64,000 nt of DNA. Source: Pandoraea sputorum. Lineage in GTDB: Bacteria; Pseudomonadota; Gammaproteobacteria; Burkholderiales; Burkholderiaceae. A model generated the notes under the pieces. It was not told where the DNA came from and searched no databases. It saw nothing but the letters and a program-made list of their open reading frames with translations. This document shows positions 1 to 10,819 of this stretch, one piece after another. The stretch spans positions 4,092,001-4,156,000 of the forward strand of contig NZ_CP010431.2 of NCBI RefSeq assembly GCF_000814845.2. The letters are read 5' to 3'. Position numbers and translations under genes: made by a program. How positions within the stretch are numbered: position 1 is the stretch's first letter; each line of letters begins with the position of its first letter.

Positions 1-2
1 CG

Positions 3-3000
3 ACCGGCGCCCGGACAATTCTCGACGAATCCCCGGAGGCACAACCGGCGCTCGGTTTTATGCTCCGGCTTGCGCAAGAAGCTGTCTGCCGGGCCGATCT
101 GGCGGCACTGACGGACGGCCTCCTCGACCGCTTTGCGCACGCGTTCGACACGCGTCCGTGGCTCACGACCTACCTGCTGGACACGTTGCCGGGTCGACTT
201 GCACGGCGCGCCCCGTGGGAAAGTGTCGAAGACGTCTGCCATTCGCTCCTCGGTGCGCCTGCCTTACGCGACCTCGAACGGTCGGTGGCGCGCTCGGAGG
301 GTGACGGGGCATTACCTGAGACGTGTCGTTACGGCAGTGCATGGCACCGACACTTTTGCCAGTGGCGTCAGTCGATTGTCGACGCATGGCAGGACTTCCT
401 GTTACTCGGCAGCGGCGCGCGTGCGCCGGACGACAGCGTTCGGATGACGCTCACCTCGCCACCACCCGCCGGCGTGCTCACATTGGATTTCGGCTGCGCC
501 GGGGCAACCGGATACGCGTTGGGAATTCTCTATGCCTCGTCGGTTTGCCATGCCATCTGTCCCGACTTGCCGCCCTCGCTACCCTTTCAGCGCCGATATC
601 GTTCGCCGACGCTCGATATCGACGTTGCACACCCGGCAGCGAGGACATGCGCGTTTGAACCCAACGTTTGCGTCGCGCAACCGCCGCAGCCAATCCTCAG
701 TCGGTTGGAAGACATCGTCGGCAAGGTCGAACACTTCGTCATGGAGACGGCCGTCCCCGTCATCGGGCATCTTCCCTACGCGCTTGATCGGCTCCTGTTC
801 CCGCCTCCGCTGATGTTCCCGACGGCCGCTGCCGACTTGCCCGCGACGTCCGTACCGAATCGAGTGAGAAGCGCGGCACTCACGCCGCCATCGGCGTTCC
901 CCGCCATGTCGGCCTCCCCCGAATTGGAACGCCTGATCAACACAGCGCAATTCTGGCGACATCGCACAGCGACACACCACGCGCTTTACGACGTATTTTC
1001 TCCGTTGTTGATGTTTTCACCCTCGCCAAGCGAAGCAGAATTGCTGCGCAGGCAACTTGCCAACGTCACGGAGTTCGTCGGCTTCGAGCTGAATGACCTT
1101 CGGCTAAGACGCCACGCACCGGCGGATCACTGGCGAATCAAGCAGGTGACATATTGGTCGCTCCATGACGGCGCCGAGCGCGTTCGCGATCGCCGACTGA
1201 ACATCGGGCAGCCGCCTGAGGGGGTGAGTTTCGACATCAGCCCGCAGACCCGCCCGGGTGCGGTGTACGAATCTCCCACAGTCATGACGGCAGACCGGTT
1301 CGAGCGCATCGTTGCACTTTGGGACTCGGCATGCCGCGCACGGGCCGCCCGGACATGGCAACCACCTGCCGATTTCGAAACGATCGCGACGTCTCACCTC
1401 ACTAACGTCACAGTCACCACGCTTGCCCTCAGCGATCTGGCGCTGACCTACATCAACGGGCAGATCTCGAACGAGGCGTTTTATCTCGCGCACGCGGCGC
1501 TCTCCAACACAACGCTCTCGAAAGATCCGTCGGCGCCGACATTTCTGGCGCGCCGACTCGAATTGACGATTCGCAGGGACGGTCGGGAATACGTCGCCGC
1601 CCCCGCCGGGACGTGCGTGATCGGCAAGCCGTCCGAAAACGACATCACATTGCTGTACCTCCAGGGCGACGCACCGGCATGGCGCGCTTACTCGTCGCAT
1701 AAGGCCTTTATCGACGCTATCGACAGCGACACGCTGGCGTTGCGCACCACGCTCAGCGAAAGACTGCCGATGCCGTTGCGCGAACAGGCGGCGAAAGGCG
1801 TAGCACGGGTGACGTTGCGCGAAACGAAAATCGAACAGCCACTTCAGATCGCAACCCAGGCGACCCTCGACACCATCAAAGCAGACGGTGCACTCCAGGC
1901 CATAAGCCCTGACACCGCGCCCCGCATTGCGCAATACGACAAATGGTTGTCCGGGGCGAGCTCGGACGGCATGGAACAGGGACTGCACACATTTCGACAC
2001 GACTGTCACCAAGCCGGTATCGCGCTACCGGGCCGTCCGATCGACATCACGCTCGACGATGTCAGGAGAATTGCGCGTTTGGAGGCATTGCGATTCAACC
2101 TGTCGATGGCCGTCCCGCAGATGAAGCGGATCACGCGGCGCCATCTTATGGACCGACTCGGGCGAGCAGGCTTCCAGCCCGACGATCCCGATCAGATCTA
2201 CGTCAAACTGGCCCATCGCGAAGCCGTGCCCCTCACCGATGCTGTATTGCGCTCGACTTCGTTCGACGCGCTCTGGTGGGAATTGCCACTGCTCGTGCGC
2301 GATGCCGGAGGACGATACAGAACGATCGTCCCGCTGAACTCGCCGCAGGCTTCGCCGACCATGGCGAGCGACGTGATCGACAACACACTGACAGAAGGTC
2401 TGCACCGCTCGTTCAACGACGCCGCCGCCCAGTTCTGGGAGACATCGCGCGCCAACGTGCGCAAGGTGCTCAAGTCGGAGTTCATTGCGCAGGTGTGGCT
2501 ATTGCGTGCGCTGCGCAAGATGCCCGTCGATCAGGTACATATCGCAGCGCGAGTCGCGGGGCCGATTGAACTCGCTCGTCTCGATGGCGATGAACTTGCA
2601 CATGAGATCGTCGACCCGAAAGTCGAGCGGGAATGGCTGAGCATCAACGGCATGACGACGAGCCTGATGCGAGTCTCCATCGCCGGTCGCTCTCCATGCC
2701 TGCTGATCGCGCCCTTCGAAGAGGGCTTGCGTGTCTACGGCTTCGACGATCGCGGTCGAATGGCGTCCTGGGTTCGCGAGCAATTGCGCAACGAGACCTC
2801 GCGTGCGCGCTTCGTTGGCACGTTCGTCGGTCAACGCCCGGTCTCCTCCTCATGGCATGAGAAGGTCGAGCTCGGCGCGCAGCGCGTGAGCGATGCGCGG
2901 TCCGTCGACACGTTCACCGTCGTGGCGTCGGCCTACGAGGCGCGCCAACAACAAGCCAACGCAACACCCGGCGCCCCCCCTACCCCACACCCCTTGTTAG

Positions 3001-4385
3001 CCTTCATGGACACGTTCTCGAAAGTCGATATCGCTTTCGGTCTGGGTACGTGGTTTCTCCCGTTTGCTCGCCCGGCAAGCACGGTCTACTCCATGACGGA
3101 CGCCGGTTTCGGCCTCATCGGCATCGGTGTCGGCGCAGTCCTCCACGACAAGGACCTTTTCTGGCAGGGGTGGCAGTGCATTTTGTCTGCGATCGGTGCA
3201 CAGGGTCTGTCCGCCGCGAATTTCAGGGCCAAGCTGCTGATCACCGGAGACCAGCGCTACAAGTACTTCGTCTCGGACGCACCGGTCGCGGCGCAAGCGA
3301 CGATTGCCGGACTGCATCGGGTGGGCGACAGATTCTATGCCGCCATCGACACGGAGACCCGGGCCTATGTCGGGTTCGATGAGGCAACGGGCTTCTTCCG
3401 CATGACGCGGGGTGCATCGTCGGACGTCGAGGATGCAGATGCTCCACTGATGCGCATGTCTGCGTCGGGGAAATGGCACCTCGTCTCGCCATCCGAATCT
3501 GCCGCGCCTGTTCTCGACGATCCGCATACCGCCTGGCGGATCGACCAGGCGTTTCGCTCGCGCTACGCCAGGTTGCGCGACGCCCGCACCGCGGACTTCG
3601 ACATCGCCCGTCGCTCGGTGACTGTCGTGGACACGTCGAAGACCACCATGCCGTTGTCGTGGCAATTGCGCTTGCTCAAGCTCGACTTTCTGAACCCTGC
3701 GCAGTCCAACCCCGAGGTGCTGGGCAGGCTCGCCGGGCGCATCGCCTATTTGCAAAACGCCGTGGACGCGGCAGAGACGGTCGCGCTTAGCCCAATGGCC
3801 GAGGACGCACGTCGCCTGGGTGCCACCTACCTCGGCGTCACACAAAGTCCCCGCATGTACGTGGGACATGTTCGCATGGGCCTGCTACGCGCCTGTGCGC
3901 TCGTTCCCTACCGATATTCGATCGAGTCGATGGTGATGCTGTTCAATCAGCAGGCACGACTGGTTCCGGAGATGTCGGCGTGGCTGGTGGCTGATCTGAG
4001 CCAATTGGGACGACTCGAAATCCAATATCTGGATCCGCCACCGACGGGCCCAGACGTCTGGACGCTCGACACCGTCTTTGCGGAGCAGCAGGACACCTCA
4101 CGTGCTTTCGAAGTGAGGGCGGACGCACGAACGCTATTGCTGGGCCGCCATATTGGCCGTGGAGGTGTCGCCGCCTACTACTTTTTCGATCCGGCGAGTG
4201 CCATCGTGATACACCCCGATCCTGCCGTGGTGCTTGGCCTGATGCGCGACCACCTGAGCGCCATCTTCGAAGGTGTCACGCCTGCCGTCTCCCTCCGGGA
4301 AATCGATCTGGAATGGCTGGCCGACGTTCGCGTAGTCCGCCCATTCACCGGCCCCGTTCCCATCCGCATCGCACTTCACATTTGA
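3..4385 (+). CDS. Very large toxin/effector-like protein (DUF6543-like), 5' end outside window
   Basis: At least 1460 codons are open from the left edge to the TGA at 4383-4385. An ATG lies at 60, but the reading frame upstream of it (ESPEAQPALGF) still aligns with the paralogue at 5239 (ESPESAPALGL), so the true start is left of the window. The protein has no obvious signal peptide. It shows an N-terminal helical region, then a middle segment with a conserved QFWETSRANVRKVLKSEF stretch, then a hydrophobic segment near codons 1000-1060, and a C-terminal region with a RFYAAIDTETRAYVGFD block. This layout resembles the DUF6543/dermonecrotic-toxin-like giant proteins of Pseudomonas and relatives, which are thought to be secreted toxins or effectors. 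That family call is from memory of the pattern and is an inference. It heads a tandem set of paralogues. Confidence 0.6.
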   Translation, partial: TGARTILDESPEAQPALGFMLRLAQEAVCRADLAALTDGLLDRFAHAFDTRPWLTTYLLDTLPGRLARRAPWESVEDVCHSLLGAPALRDLERSVARSEGDGALPETCRYGSAWHRHFCQWRQSIVDAWQDFLLLGSGARAPDDSVRMTLTSPPPAGVLTLDFGCAGATGYALGILYASSVCHAICPDLPPSLPFQRRYRSPTLDIDVAHPAARTCAFEPNVCVAQPPQPILSRLEDIVGKVEHFVMETAVPVIGHLPYALDRLLFPPPLMFPTAAADLPATSVPNRVRSAALTPPSAFPAMSASPELERLINTAQFWRHRTATHHALYDVFSPLLMFSPSPSEAELLRRQLANVTEFVGFELNDLRLRRHAPADHWRIKQVTYWSLHDGAERVRDRRLNIGQPPEGVSFDISPQTRPGAVYESPTVMTADRFERIVALWDSACRARAARTWQPPADFETIATSHLTNVTVTTLALSDLALTYINGQISNEAFYLAHAALSNTTLSKDPSAPTFLARRLELTIRRDGREYVAAPAGTCVIGKPSENDITLLYLQGDAPAWRAYSSHKAFIDAIDSDTLALRTTLSERLPMPLREQAAKGVARVTLRETKIEQPLQIATQATLDTIKADGALQAISPDTAPRIAQYDKWLSGASSDGMEQGLHTFRHDCHQAGIALPGRPIDITLDDVRRIARLEALRFNLSMAVPQMKRITRRHLMDRLGRAGFQPDDPDQIYVKLAHREAVPLTDAVLRSTSFDALWWELPLLVRDAGGRYRTIVPLNSPQASPTMASDVIDNTLTEGLHRSFNDAAAQFWETSRANVRKVLKSEFIAQVWLLRALRKMPVDQVHIAARVAGPIELARLDGDELAHEIVDPKVEREWLSINGMTTSLMRVSIAGRSPCLLIAPFEEGLRVYGFDDRGRMASWVREQLRNETSRARFVGTFVGQRPVSSSWHEKVELGAQRVSDARSVDTFTVVASAYEARQQQANATPGAPPTPHPLLAFMDTFSKVDIAFGLGTWFLPFARPASTVYSMTDAGFGLIGIGVGAVLHDKDLFWQGWQCILSAIGAQGLSAANFRAKLLITGDQRYKYFVSDAPVAAQATIAGLHRVGDRFYAAIDTETRAYVGFDEATGFFRMTRGASSDVEDADAPLMRMSASGKWHLVSPSESAAPVLDDPHTAWRIDQAFRSRYARLRDARTADFDIARRSVTVVDTSKTTMPLSWQLRLLKLDFLNPAQSNPEVLGRLAGRIAYLQNAVDAAETVALSPMAEDARRLGATYLGVTQSPRMYVGHVRMGLLRACALVPYRYSIESMVMLFNQQARLVPEMSAWLVADLSQLGRLEIQYLDPPPTGPDVWTLDTVFAEQQDTSRAFEVRADARTLLLGRHIGRGGVAAYYFFDPASAIVIHPDPAVVLGLMRDHLSAIFEGVTPAVSLREIDLEWLADVRVVRPFTGPVPIRIALHI

Positions 4386-4413
4386 GGGGTGCATTTTCAT
4401 AGGAGTCGCTTGC

Positions 4414-5106
4414 ATGTTGTCCACAGCATTGACTGTCCCGACGTCCGCCAATATGTGCAGCCCCATCGATCAACTGCCGCCGCACCCAATGTGTCCGATG
4501 CGCACGGAAATGTCGCAGGATTTCTCAGCACTTCAACAAACCGTGAGCAGCGCACTGCAACCTTGGGAACCGACTCAATCGATTTGTACGTGCGCGTGGT
4601 TCACCGACCGCATTACGCAAATGCGGAAGAACGAGGCCGCATTTCACGCCGCAACCAGTGAGCTGACGCGCAAAGACGACGCCAGGGCGCTCAGGGCGCG
4701 TGATTTGCGGGAATTCTTACTGGTGCATCTCGTCTCGATGCCCACCGATGCCGAAGTCGACCGCGCACTTCGCGGACTCATTCACGACATCAATCACCGC
4801 TCCTCCGCGGCATCGGTCGATGACGTTTGCGAACGTCATTTCGGCCGATCGCTGATGCGGGACATCCAGCAGTGGCTCGCGCGCAACGAACAGATCTGCG
4901 AGGAACGACGTCAGCGCGAAACGACGAGGCAATTTGTGGCGGGCCTGGTCGCCGTGGTCGTCCTTGGGCGCGAACGCGTCGCCGCAGCGATCCGATTCAC
5001 CGTGGGGGCACTCCAGGCCTTCCGGTGGGCTGGCACCGGTCGCGATCCGCAAAACGCGATTGCACGGCACGACCCGGGCGCGCCACGTCCGGGGGCTGGC
5101 GACTGA
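4414..5106 (+). CDS. Short protein resembling the N-terminal part of the giant paralogues
   Basis: A 230-residue protein starting at ATG 4414, with an AGGAG about 8 nt upstream, 28 bp after the preceding giant gene. Its centre (VDDVCERHFGRSLMRDIQQ) aligns with the giant proteins' VEDVCHSLLGAPALRDLER, and its AFRWAGTG matches AFRWAGSG in the copy at 5239. It therefore looks like an N-terminal module of the same family without the long remainder. Several cysteines cluster near the N-terminus. It could be a decayed remnant, a stand-alone partner, or an immunity/chaperone-like derivative; nothing in the sequence decides this. Confidence 0.6.
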   Translation: MLSTALTVPTSANMCSPIDQLPPHPMCPMRTEMSQDFSALQQTVSSALQPWEPTQSICTCAWFTDRITQMRKNEAAFHAATSELTRKDDARALRARDLREFLLVHLVSMPTDAEVDRALRGLIHDINHRSSAASVDDVCERHFGRSLMRDIQQWLARNEQICEERRQRETTRQFVAGLVAVVVLGRERVAAAIRFTVGALQAFRWAGTGRDPQNAIARHDPGAPRPGAGD

Positions 5107-5238
5107 GTGCCCTGAACACTCGACGTATGCCATTGCGCGGTCGCCTGAACCGGTGGCTGCGCTCTCTTCCCCCTTCGTCCCCCTTCGCCCACAGGCCCCA
5201 CTGGCCGCACTGACGTTACGCGCGGGAGTGCCCGACAC

Positions 5239-8200
5239 ATGTATTCGATCTCTGCTAGCCCCTCTTCAGTGCCGGGCGCGGCTGCGCAACCCGAGTTGCC
5301 TGCCGCGTCGGACCTCCCACCGGACACCTTCGTACGCCTCTCGGAATTCCAGCAAATCGCCGATGTCACGCCCGACTGGCTAGGCGAATCGCCGGAATCC
5401 GCACCGGCGCTCGGCCTGCTTTTCTCGCTCGCCAATCAGCGTGTGTCGTTCGACGATCTGAGCGCGCTTGACGACGACATCGTCAACCGGTTCGCCCACC
5501 TCTTCGACGACCACCCCCTGCTCGGCAGTTGCATGCTGGCCTGTCTGCCCAAGCAAATCCGGGACCGTCCCCCCTGGGAGTCCGTGGAAGCGGTCGCCGA
5601 ACGCGCGCTGAGCGAATCGTCGCTGCGCAGCCTGTCCCGATCGCTGAATCGCGCAGACGTCGGAACCCCGGAGCATGCGCGACACGGCAGCGCATGGGGC
5701 AAGTACTTCACCCTATGGCGCGACCAGATCATCGGCTGGGCACATGCGTTCCGCTGGGCAGGCTCGGGACATACCTGCGCAGCACCGGGTGCCCGAACGG
5801 AGGTGCGAGCGATGCAAGCGTACGCAACGGCGCCCTCCCCCCGAACGCTCGACATGAACTTTGGGCGAAGCGGCTGGACCGGCTACGCAATCGCGATGCT
5901 TTATGGCTCGGCCATTGGCCACTCGCTCAGTGGCATCCCGCCTATCGGACCGAGGTCCATTCGCGACATGCCGATCATGCCCTTCGTTCCGGCAGCACGC
6001 ATCGGTTCGTGCGCGAGTCGGGCCCCAAATGCTGCCGCGGCGTGCAACAACCTCGACATCTCTGCCTCGGATGCCTTCGGTGTCAACGGCCTGAGCCGCG
6101 CCGTTCAAGAGATATGGCAATGGCTGTCGCTCACGACGATGGACGTGACCGAGCGTTCGTTCAACGCATTCAACACGCTCGAGGCACGGATGCCCCGCGA
6201 TCCGCTCCGCTTTACCGGTGCCCTCGCAGCGCCACTCGATCCGCCCGAACTATTAGTCACGACAGATCCTCCGGCGCCAGCCGATCGCTTAGCGGAGTTT
6301 TCCATTGCGACGTGGCGCGCACCGCAGCCTGCCGCTTCGACTCAACACCGCGATTTATTTTCCACGTCACCGGGACTCGACCAGCTCACCATTGCGGCCA
6401 ATAGCTGGCACACCCGCGGTTCGGAGCATCGGGCGTTACACGTCAAGTTCGATCGATTGATGCGCTTCTCTGCGCCGCCGACCGAGGCTGAATTGTTCAA
6501 CGCCACAATGTCGGCCGAACCGGATTTCGCGAGCCTCGATCAGCCCGATATCGTGCTCAGACGCCACAAGCCGGTACCGGGAAGTACTCGCTTTCTGGAT
6601 GTGACTTACTGGAAGCTTTTCGATGCTGCGCGAAGCATACGTGCGGGATTACTCGACATCGTTAACCCGCCCGAGGGCGTGTATTTCGATGTGTGCCGGC
6701 GAACCCCGCACGGCGCGATACAAGGAAATCCCACGCTCGTGAGCGCGCAACGCTTTCGGGCGGTCGTCACCCGCTGGATCGAGAAATGCGATACACAGGC
6801 AAAGCAGACCTGGTCGATTCCCGAAGCCTTGCCGGGTCAGCTCTACGCCACAACGACGGTCGAGTCGCAAGGCGCACTGGCGTTGAGCGATCTGACACTC
6901 GGCTATCGACAAGGGCTGATTTCGTATCGCGCGCTTGCTCTGGCGCAAGACGTTATTTCCCATCCGGACGCATTCCACCTCGTCGGGTCGCAGCCGACAT
7001 CACACCGGCTTGTCGTCAAACTCACGCACGGCGGCCGCGAACAGACATGGGTCCCCGCCGGAACTTTCGTCATTTTCGAGCGGCCATAGAGCGGCCTGGC
7101 CCTGCTCTATCTGATGGGCGACGCTCAAGCATGGCGTGCCTTTGCATCGCCGGAGAAGTTGACGGAGGCCATCGAAGAAAACGCGGGAGGGCTGCGAGAC
7201 ATGCTTCTCGAACGGCTGCCACAATCCGTCGTCGGAGCGGGACCGGCAGACGCCCCTCCCGTGGTGTTAAGCCCCATCGGTGACGACAATCCTATTCGGA
7301 TGGCAAACCTCGCCACGCTTGACGTCATGCGCGCCGATAGCCTGCTGATAGCCGAGGTTGACGAAACCACCCACAGGGTGAGGCAGTACACAAACTGGTT
7401 GAGTGGTGCTTCGGCCTCGGCCGTGGAAGAGGCACTCGAAACGGCGAGACGCGAGCGTGTCGACGCAGGCCTGTCGGCGTCGCGGCACAGTGCCGTGATC
7501 TCACTGACCCAGATCGACAGCATCCGCCACATTCAGACGCTTCGCGCGCAACTGTCGACGGCCATGCCCGACGTCCATCGCATGGCGCAGGATTTCGCAA
7601 GAAGCGTGCTGGCTCGCTCCGGTCTCAGCAACACCGATCCCGACACGTTGTACGTGCGCATGGAAGACTCACCCGCCCCGATTCCACTGACGGACGCCAT
7701 GCTCTACAAAATGCGGGTGCCCGACGCCGTCGCTACAGGCCCACTGCTACGACGCTCCCCGAAGGGACACTGCGCCCCGAAACGCAGGACTGGACTTCGC
7801 ACAGACAATTTCCCAACGCTGCAGCCATCGTGAACGAACTCGCCGATGGCCCCCCGGAGAAGACCATTCACGATGTCCTTAGCCAATTCTGGTCGACATC
7901 GCGCAACACGGTGCGTCAAGTGCTCAAAAGTGAGTTCATCGCGCAGATCTGGCTGCAACACTCAAGCGGCGCGCTCTCGGTCGACGTGCGGCATTTGGCC
8001 TCGCGCATCGCGGGCCCGATCGACCTGAATCGCTTCTACGAAACACAGCTGTCTCATGAAATCGTTTCTCCGAAAGTCAAACGAGAATGGCTGCTGGTGA
8101 AGGGCCACAATTCCACGCTGATGGCCGTCACCGCCGAAGGTCATTCATCGGTACTGCTGATTGCCGCTTACCCCGACGGACCGCGCGTTCACGGTTTTGA

Positions 8201-9878
8201 AAGCCGGGCGAAGCTTGAGGACTGGTTTGAGCGCCAAACCACCGACGACGGGGCACGTCGCCAGCTTGCCAGCGGCTTCAGTCCGCCGTCGCTCGACGAC
8301 GAATGGCTTGTTGGCGCGAAGCTCGCCCCGATAGGACTCGCGGTGCCGAGCGAGCCCGACACCTTCACCGTGCTCACCTCCGCGTACGAGGCGCAATCGC
8401 CGCATGGGGCGTGGACGCCCGAGAGTGCCTCCCGTCATCGGACATTTCTCAAGATGATGGACTACCTGTCGAAACTGGATCTGGCGGTGGGCTTTGCATC
8501 GTGGGCATTTCCACGCACTCAACCGGTCGGCGCCGCGATTTCCATGGTCGACTTGAGTGTCGGCGTCGTCGGCGAGGGCGTAGCACTTCTGACAGGAGAT
8601 CGAAAGCTGCACTCGCAGGCCTGGCAATCCATGGTCTCCGCAGTCGTGGCACAAGGCGCGGTGGCTTCACGTTTTCCGGCGCTCGCCTTCATCACGGGCT
8701 CACCCCGATTCAACTACTACGTGTCGCAGGCGCCCGTCGTCGGTGAAGAACTTATCCTGGGGTTGCATCGCACCAACGGACGTCTGTACGCGGCCATCGA
8801 TTCGGCCACGCGCGCTTACGTCGAGTTCGACACCACGGTCGGACACTTTCGCCTGATTCCGTCCGGCGGCTCGTCTGCTGCTGCGTCAGCCGCCACGTCT
8901 GACGCTCCCATTATGCGGCTGGGATCCGAGGGACGGTGGCACGTGGCGACATCGGCCGACTTGCTGCAACCGGCGCTGGAGGAGCCGACAGTTGCATGGC
9001 GTATCGATCAAAATTTTCTCGAGCGTTACGACGTCTGGCGCAATCAAAACGACCCTCTGTTCGAGAACGCGCTACGTGCGTATTCGGACGCCGCGCTGCA
9101 GCGTAAAAGCCCCATTGAGGCTACCGTTTCGGACCTCCGTCTGCTCAAGCTCCAATTCATCGATCGCGCGACACGAACGCCAGAAGCGTTGGGCACACTT
9201 GCCGGTCGGATCAACGAACTGCAGAATGCCGTCGATGCCGCGACGACGATCACCCTCGCCCGGCTGCCGGCACAGGCAAGAGAGTTCGGCGCTCTCTATG
9301 TACCGATCACACAGCGCTTTCGCCACTATCTCAGCCATCTGCGCACCGGTCTGCTGCGAGCATCCGCAGTTGCGTCCTATTACGGTCGCGCCGAATACGT
9401 CACCGATCAATTCAATGCGTATGCGCAACTGTCCCCGGCGGCTTCCGAAGTCTTCGCCGAGGATCTCGCCGTCCTGGGTATGGGCGAGATTCCATACCTT
9501 CCCGGGCCACGCTATCCCGTCAGGGGTGCAGGCATCGAGACCCTGCTCGAAGGGGCACAGGACACCACGCGCCTGTTCGAGATCACGGCGGGGACCCGCA
9601 CGCTTTTGCTTGGCCGGAGACTGCCATCTGCCGACAATCCCGAGTACCTATTTATGGATCCGGCCGCAGGACTGGTGAGCCACTCGAACCGTGAAGAAAT
9701 CACAAGTCTGGTGAACGCCCACCTGCGTGATGTGGCGTCGGAATACGGAATACCGCTGGAGGACACCGGCCACTACGCGATAGACGTCGCTGAGATCGAT
9801 GCCCGGACGTTAGGCGACATGCCGTTGTTCCGAGACATCGATCACTATGTCACAGTGCGCCAGGCGTTCAGGATCTAG
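5239..9878 (+). pseudogene. Decayed giant toxin/effector-like paralogue
   Basis: Three collinear open segments together match the giant protein at 3-4385 from end to end. Segment 1 runs 5239-7089 and stops at an in-frame TAG (7087-7089) inside the block VPAGTFVIFERP*SGLALLYL, where the intact paralogue reads APAGTCVIGKPSENDITLLYL. Segment 2 continues in the same frame to 7833. Segment 3 (GTG at 7830, to 9878) is in another frame, and homology upstream of that GTG shows a frameshift near 7730-7770. The intact protein would be about 1545 residues. The start at ATG 5239 has GGGAG upstream. Either the gene is dead or it makes separate fragments. Codon use still looks normal, so the damage may be recent; a sequencing error could explain one lesion but less easily both. 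Confidence 0.75.
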
Positions 9879-9908
9879 CCACAACACCCGGCCGTTGCTC
9901 GCGTGGAC

Positions 9909-10715
9909 TCAGGCGGCTTCGCGCGAAGCGACCGCCGACGGCGACAGATGAATTGGTGCGGTAAGGGATTCGGCATTGGCATCGGCAAACACCTCGCCGA
10001 CGAGCAGCACACTGGGTTGGGAAGCGTCGAACCACGCCGCAGCAAGGCCCTGCGCCAACGCATCGAGACGGAGTACCACACGACGCTCGCGCACCGTGGT
10101 TGCGGCTTCGACGATGGCCACAGGCGTAGTGGCGGGTTTGCCTGCTGCGATCAGCTCCGCTGCGATGCGTTGTGCGGCGTCGCGGCCCATGTAATACACG
10201 AGCGAATCGGCCGACGCCTGTGTCGCAATCTCGGCCGAATCGGGCGCACGGCTTTGCGTGACGAACGCCACACTGCGCGAGACACCGCGCAACGTGAGCG
10301 AGCGGCCGAGCGTCGCGGCACTCGCAAGCGCCGCCGTAATACCCGGCACCACTTCCACGTCGATCCCCGCCGCTTCAAGCGCGCGCAGTTCTTCGTCCGC
10401 GCGACCGAACAGCATCGGGTCGCCGCCCTTCAGGCGGACAACCAGCCCATGCGCACGTGCGTGATCGATCAGCTGCTTGTTGATGAATTGCTGGGCGCTG
10501 GAGAGTTTTCCGCAGCGTTTGCCCACCGCGACGAGCTTCGCCTGCGGGCACAGCGCGAGCATGTCCGGCTCGACCAGCGCGTCGTGAAGCACCACATCTG
10601 CCTGAGCCAGCAGACGAGCACCGCGCACGGTGATCAGGTCCGCAGCGCCAGGACCGGCACCGACCAGATACACCTTGCCCGGGCGCTGGGCGGATTTCGA
10701 TTGCGTCGTCGTCAT
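9909..10715 (-). CDS. cobA: Uroporphyrinogen-III C-methyltransferase
   Basis: SAM-dependent methylation of uroporphyrinogen III at C2 and C7 to precorrin-2, the first step to siroheme, which sulfite reductase needs. The 268-residue protein shows the SUMT motifs VGAGPGAADLIT (about 18-29), RLKGGDPMLFGR (about 94-105) and VPGITAA. I chose the ATG at 10715 (MTTTQSKSAQ); a longer form from 10766 adds 17 residues of no recognisable domain. It is the last gene of the minus-strand cys cluster, 104 bp after cysN, consistent with coupling siroheme supply to sulfate assimilation. It lacks the CysG N-terminal dehydrogenase/ferrochelatase part, so those steps must be encoded elsewhere. Confidence 0.93.
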   Translation of the reverse strand: MTTTQSKSAQRPGKVYLVGAGPGAADLITVRGARLLAQADVVLHDALVEPDMLALCPQAKLVAVGKRCGKLSSAQQFINKQLIDHARAHGLVVRLKGGDPMLFGRADEELRALEAAGIDVEVVPGITAALASAATLGRSLTLRGVSRSVAFVTQSRAPDSAEIATQASADSLVYYMGRDAAQRIAAELIAAGKPATTPVAIVEAATTVRERRVVLRLDALAQGLAAAWFDASQPSVLLVGEVFADANAESLTAPIHLSPSAVASREAA

Positions 10716-10819
10716 GATGCTGCCGTTGTTCAGTGGGCCGGCACCGGCGCGGTCTGCGCGCGCCATGTGCCTGCAATGCGAGAAAGAGTGTGAGACGTGT
10801 GTTGTCGAGCGTCTGCGCG

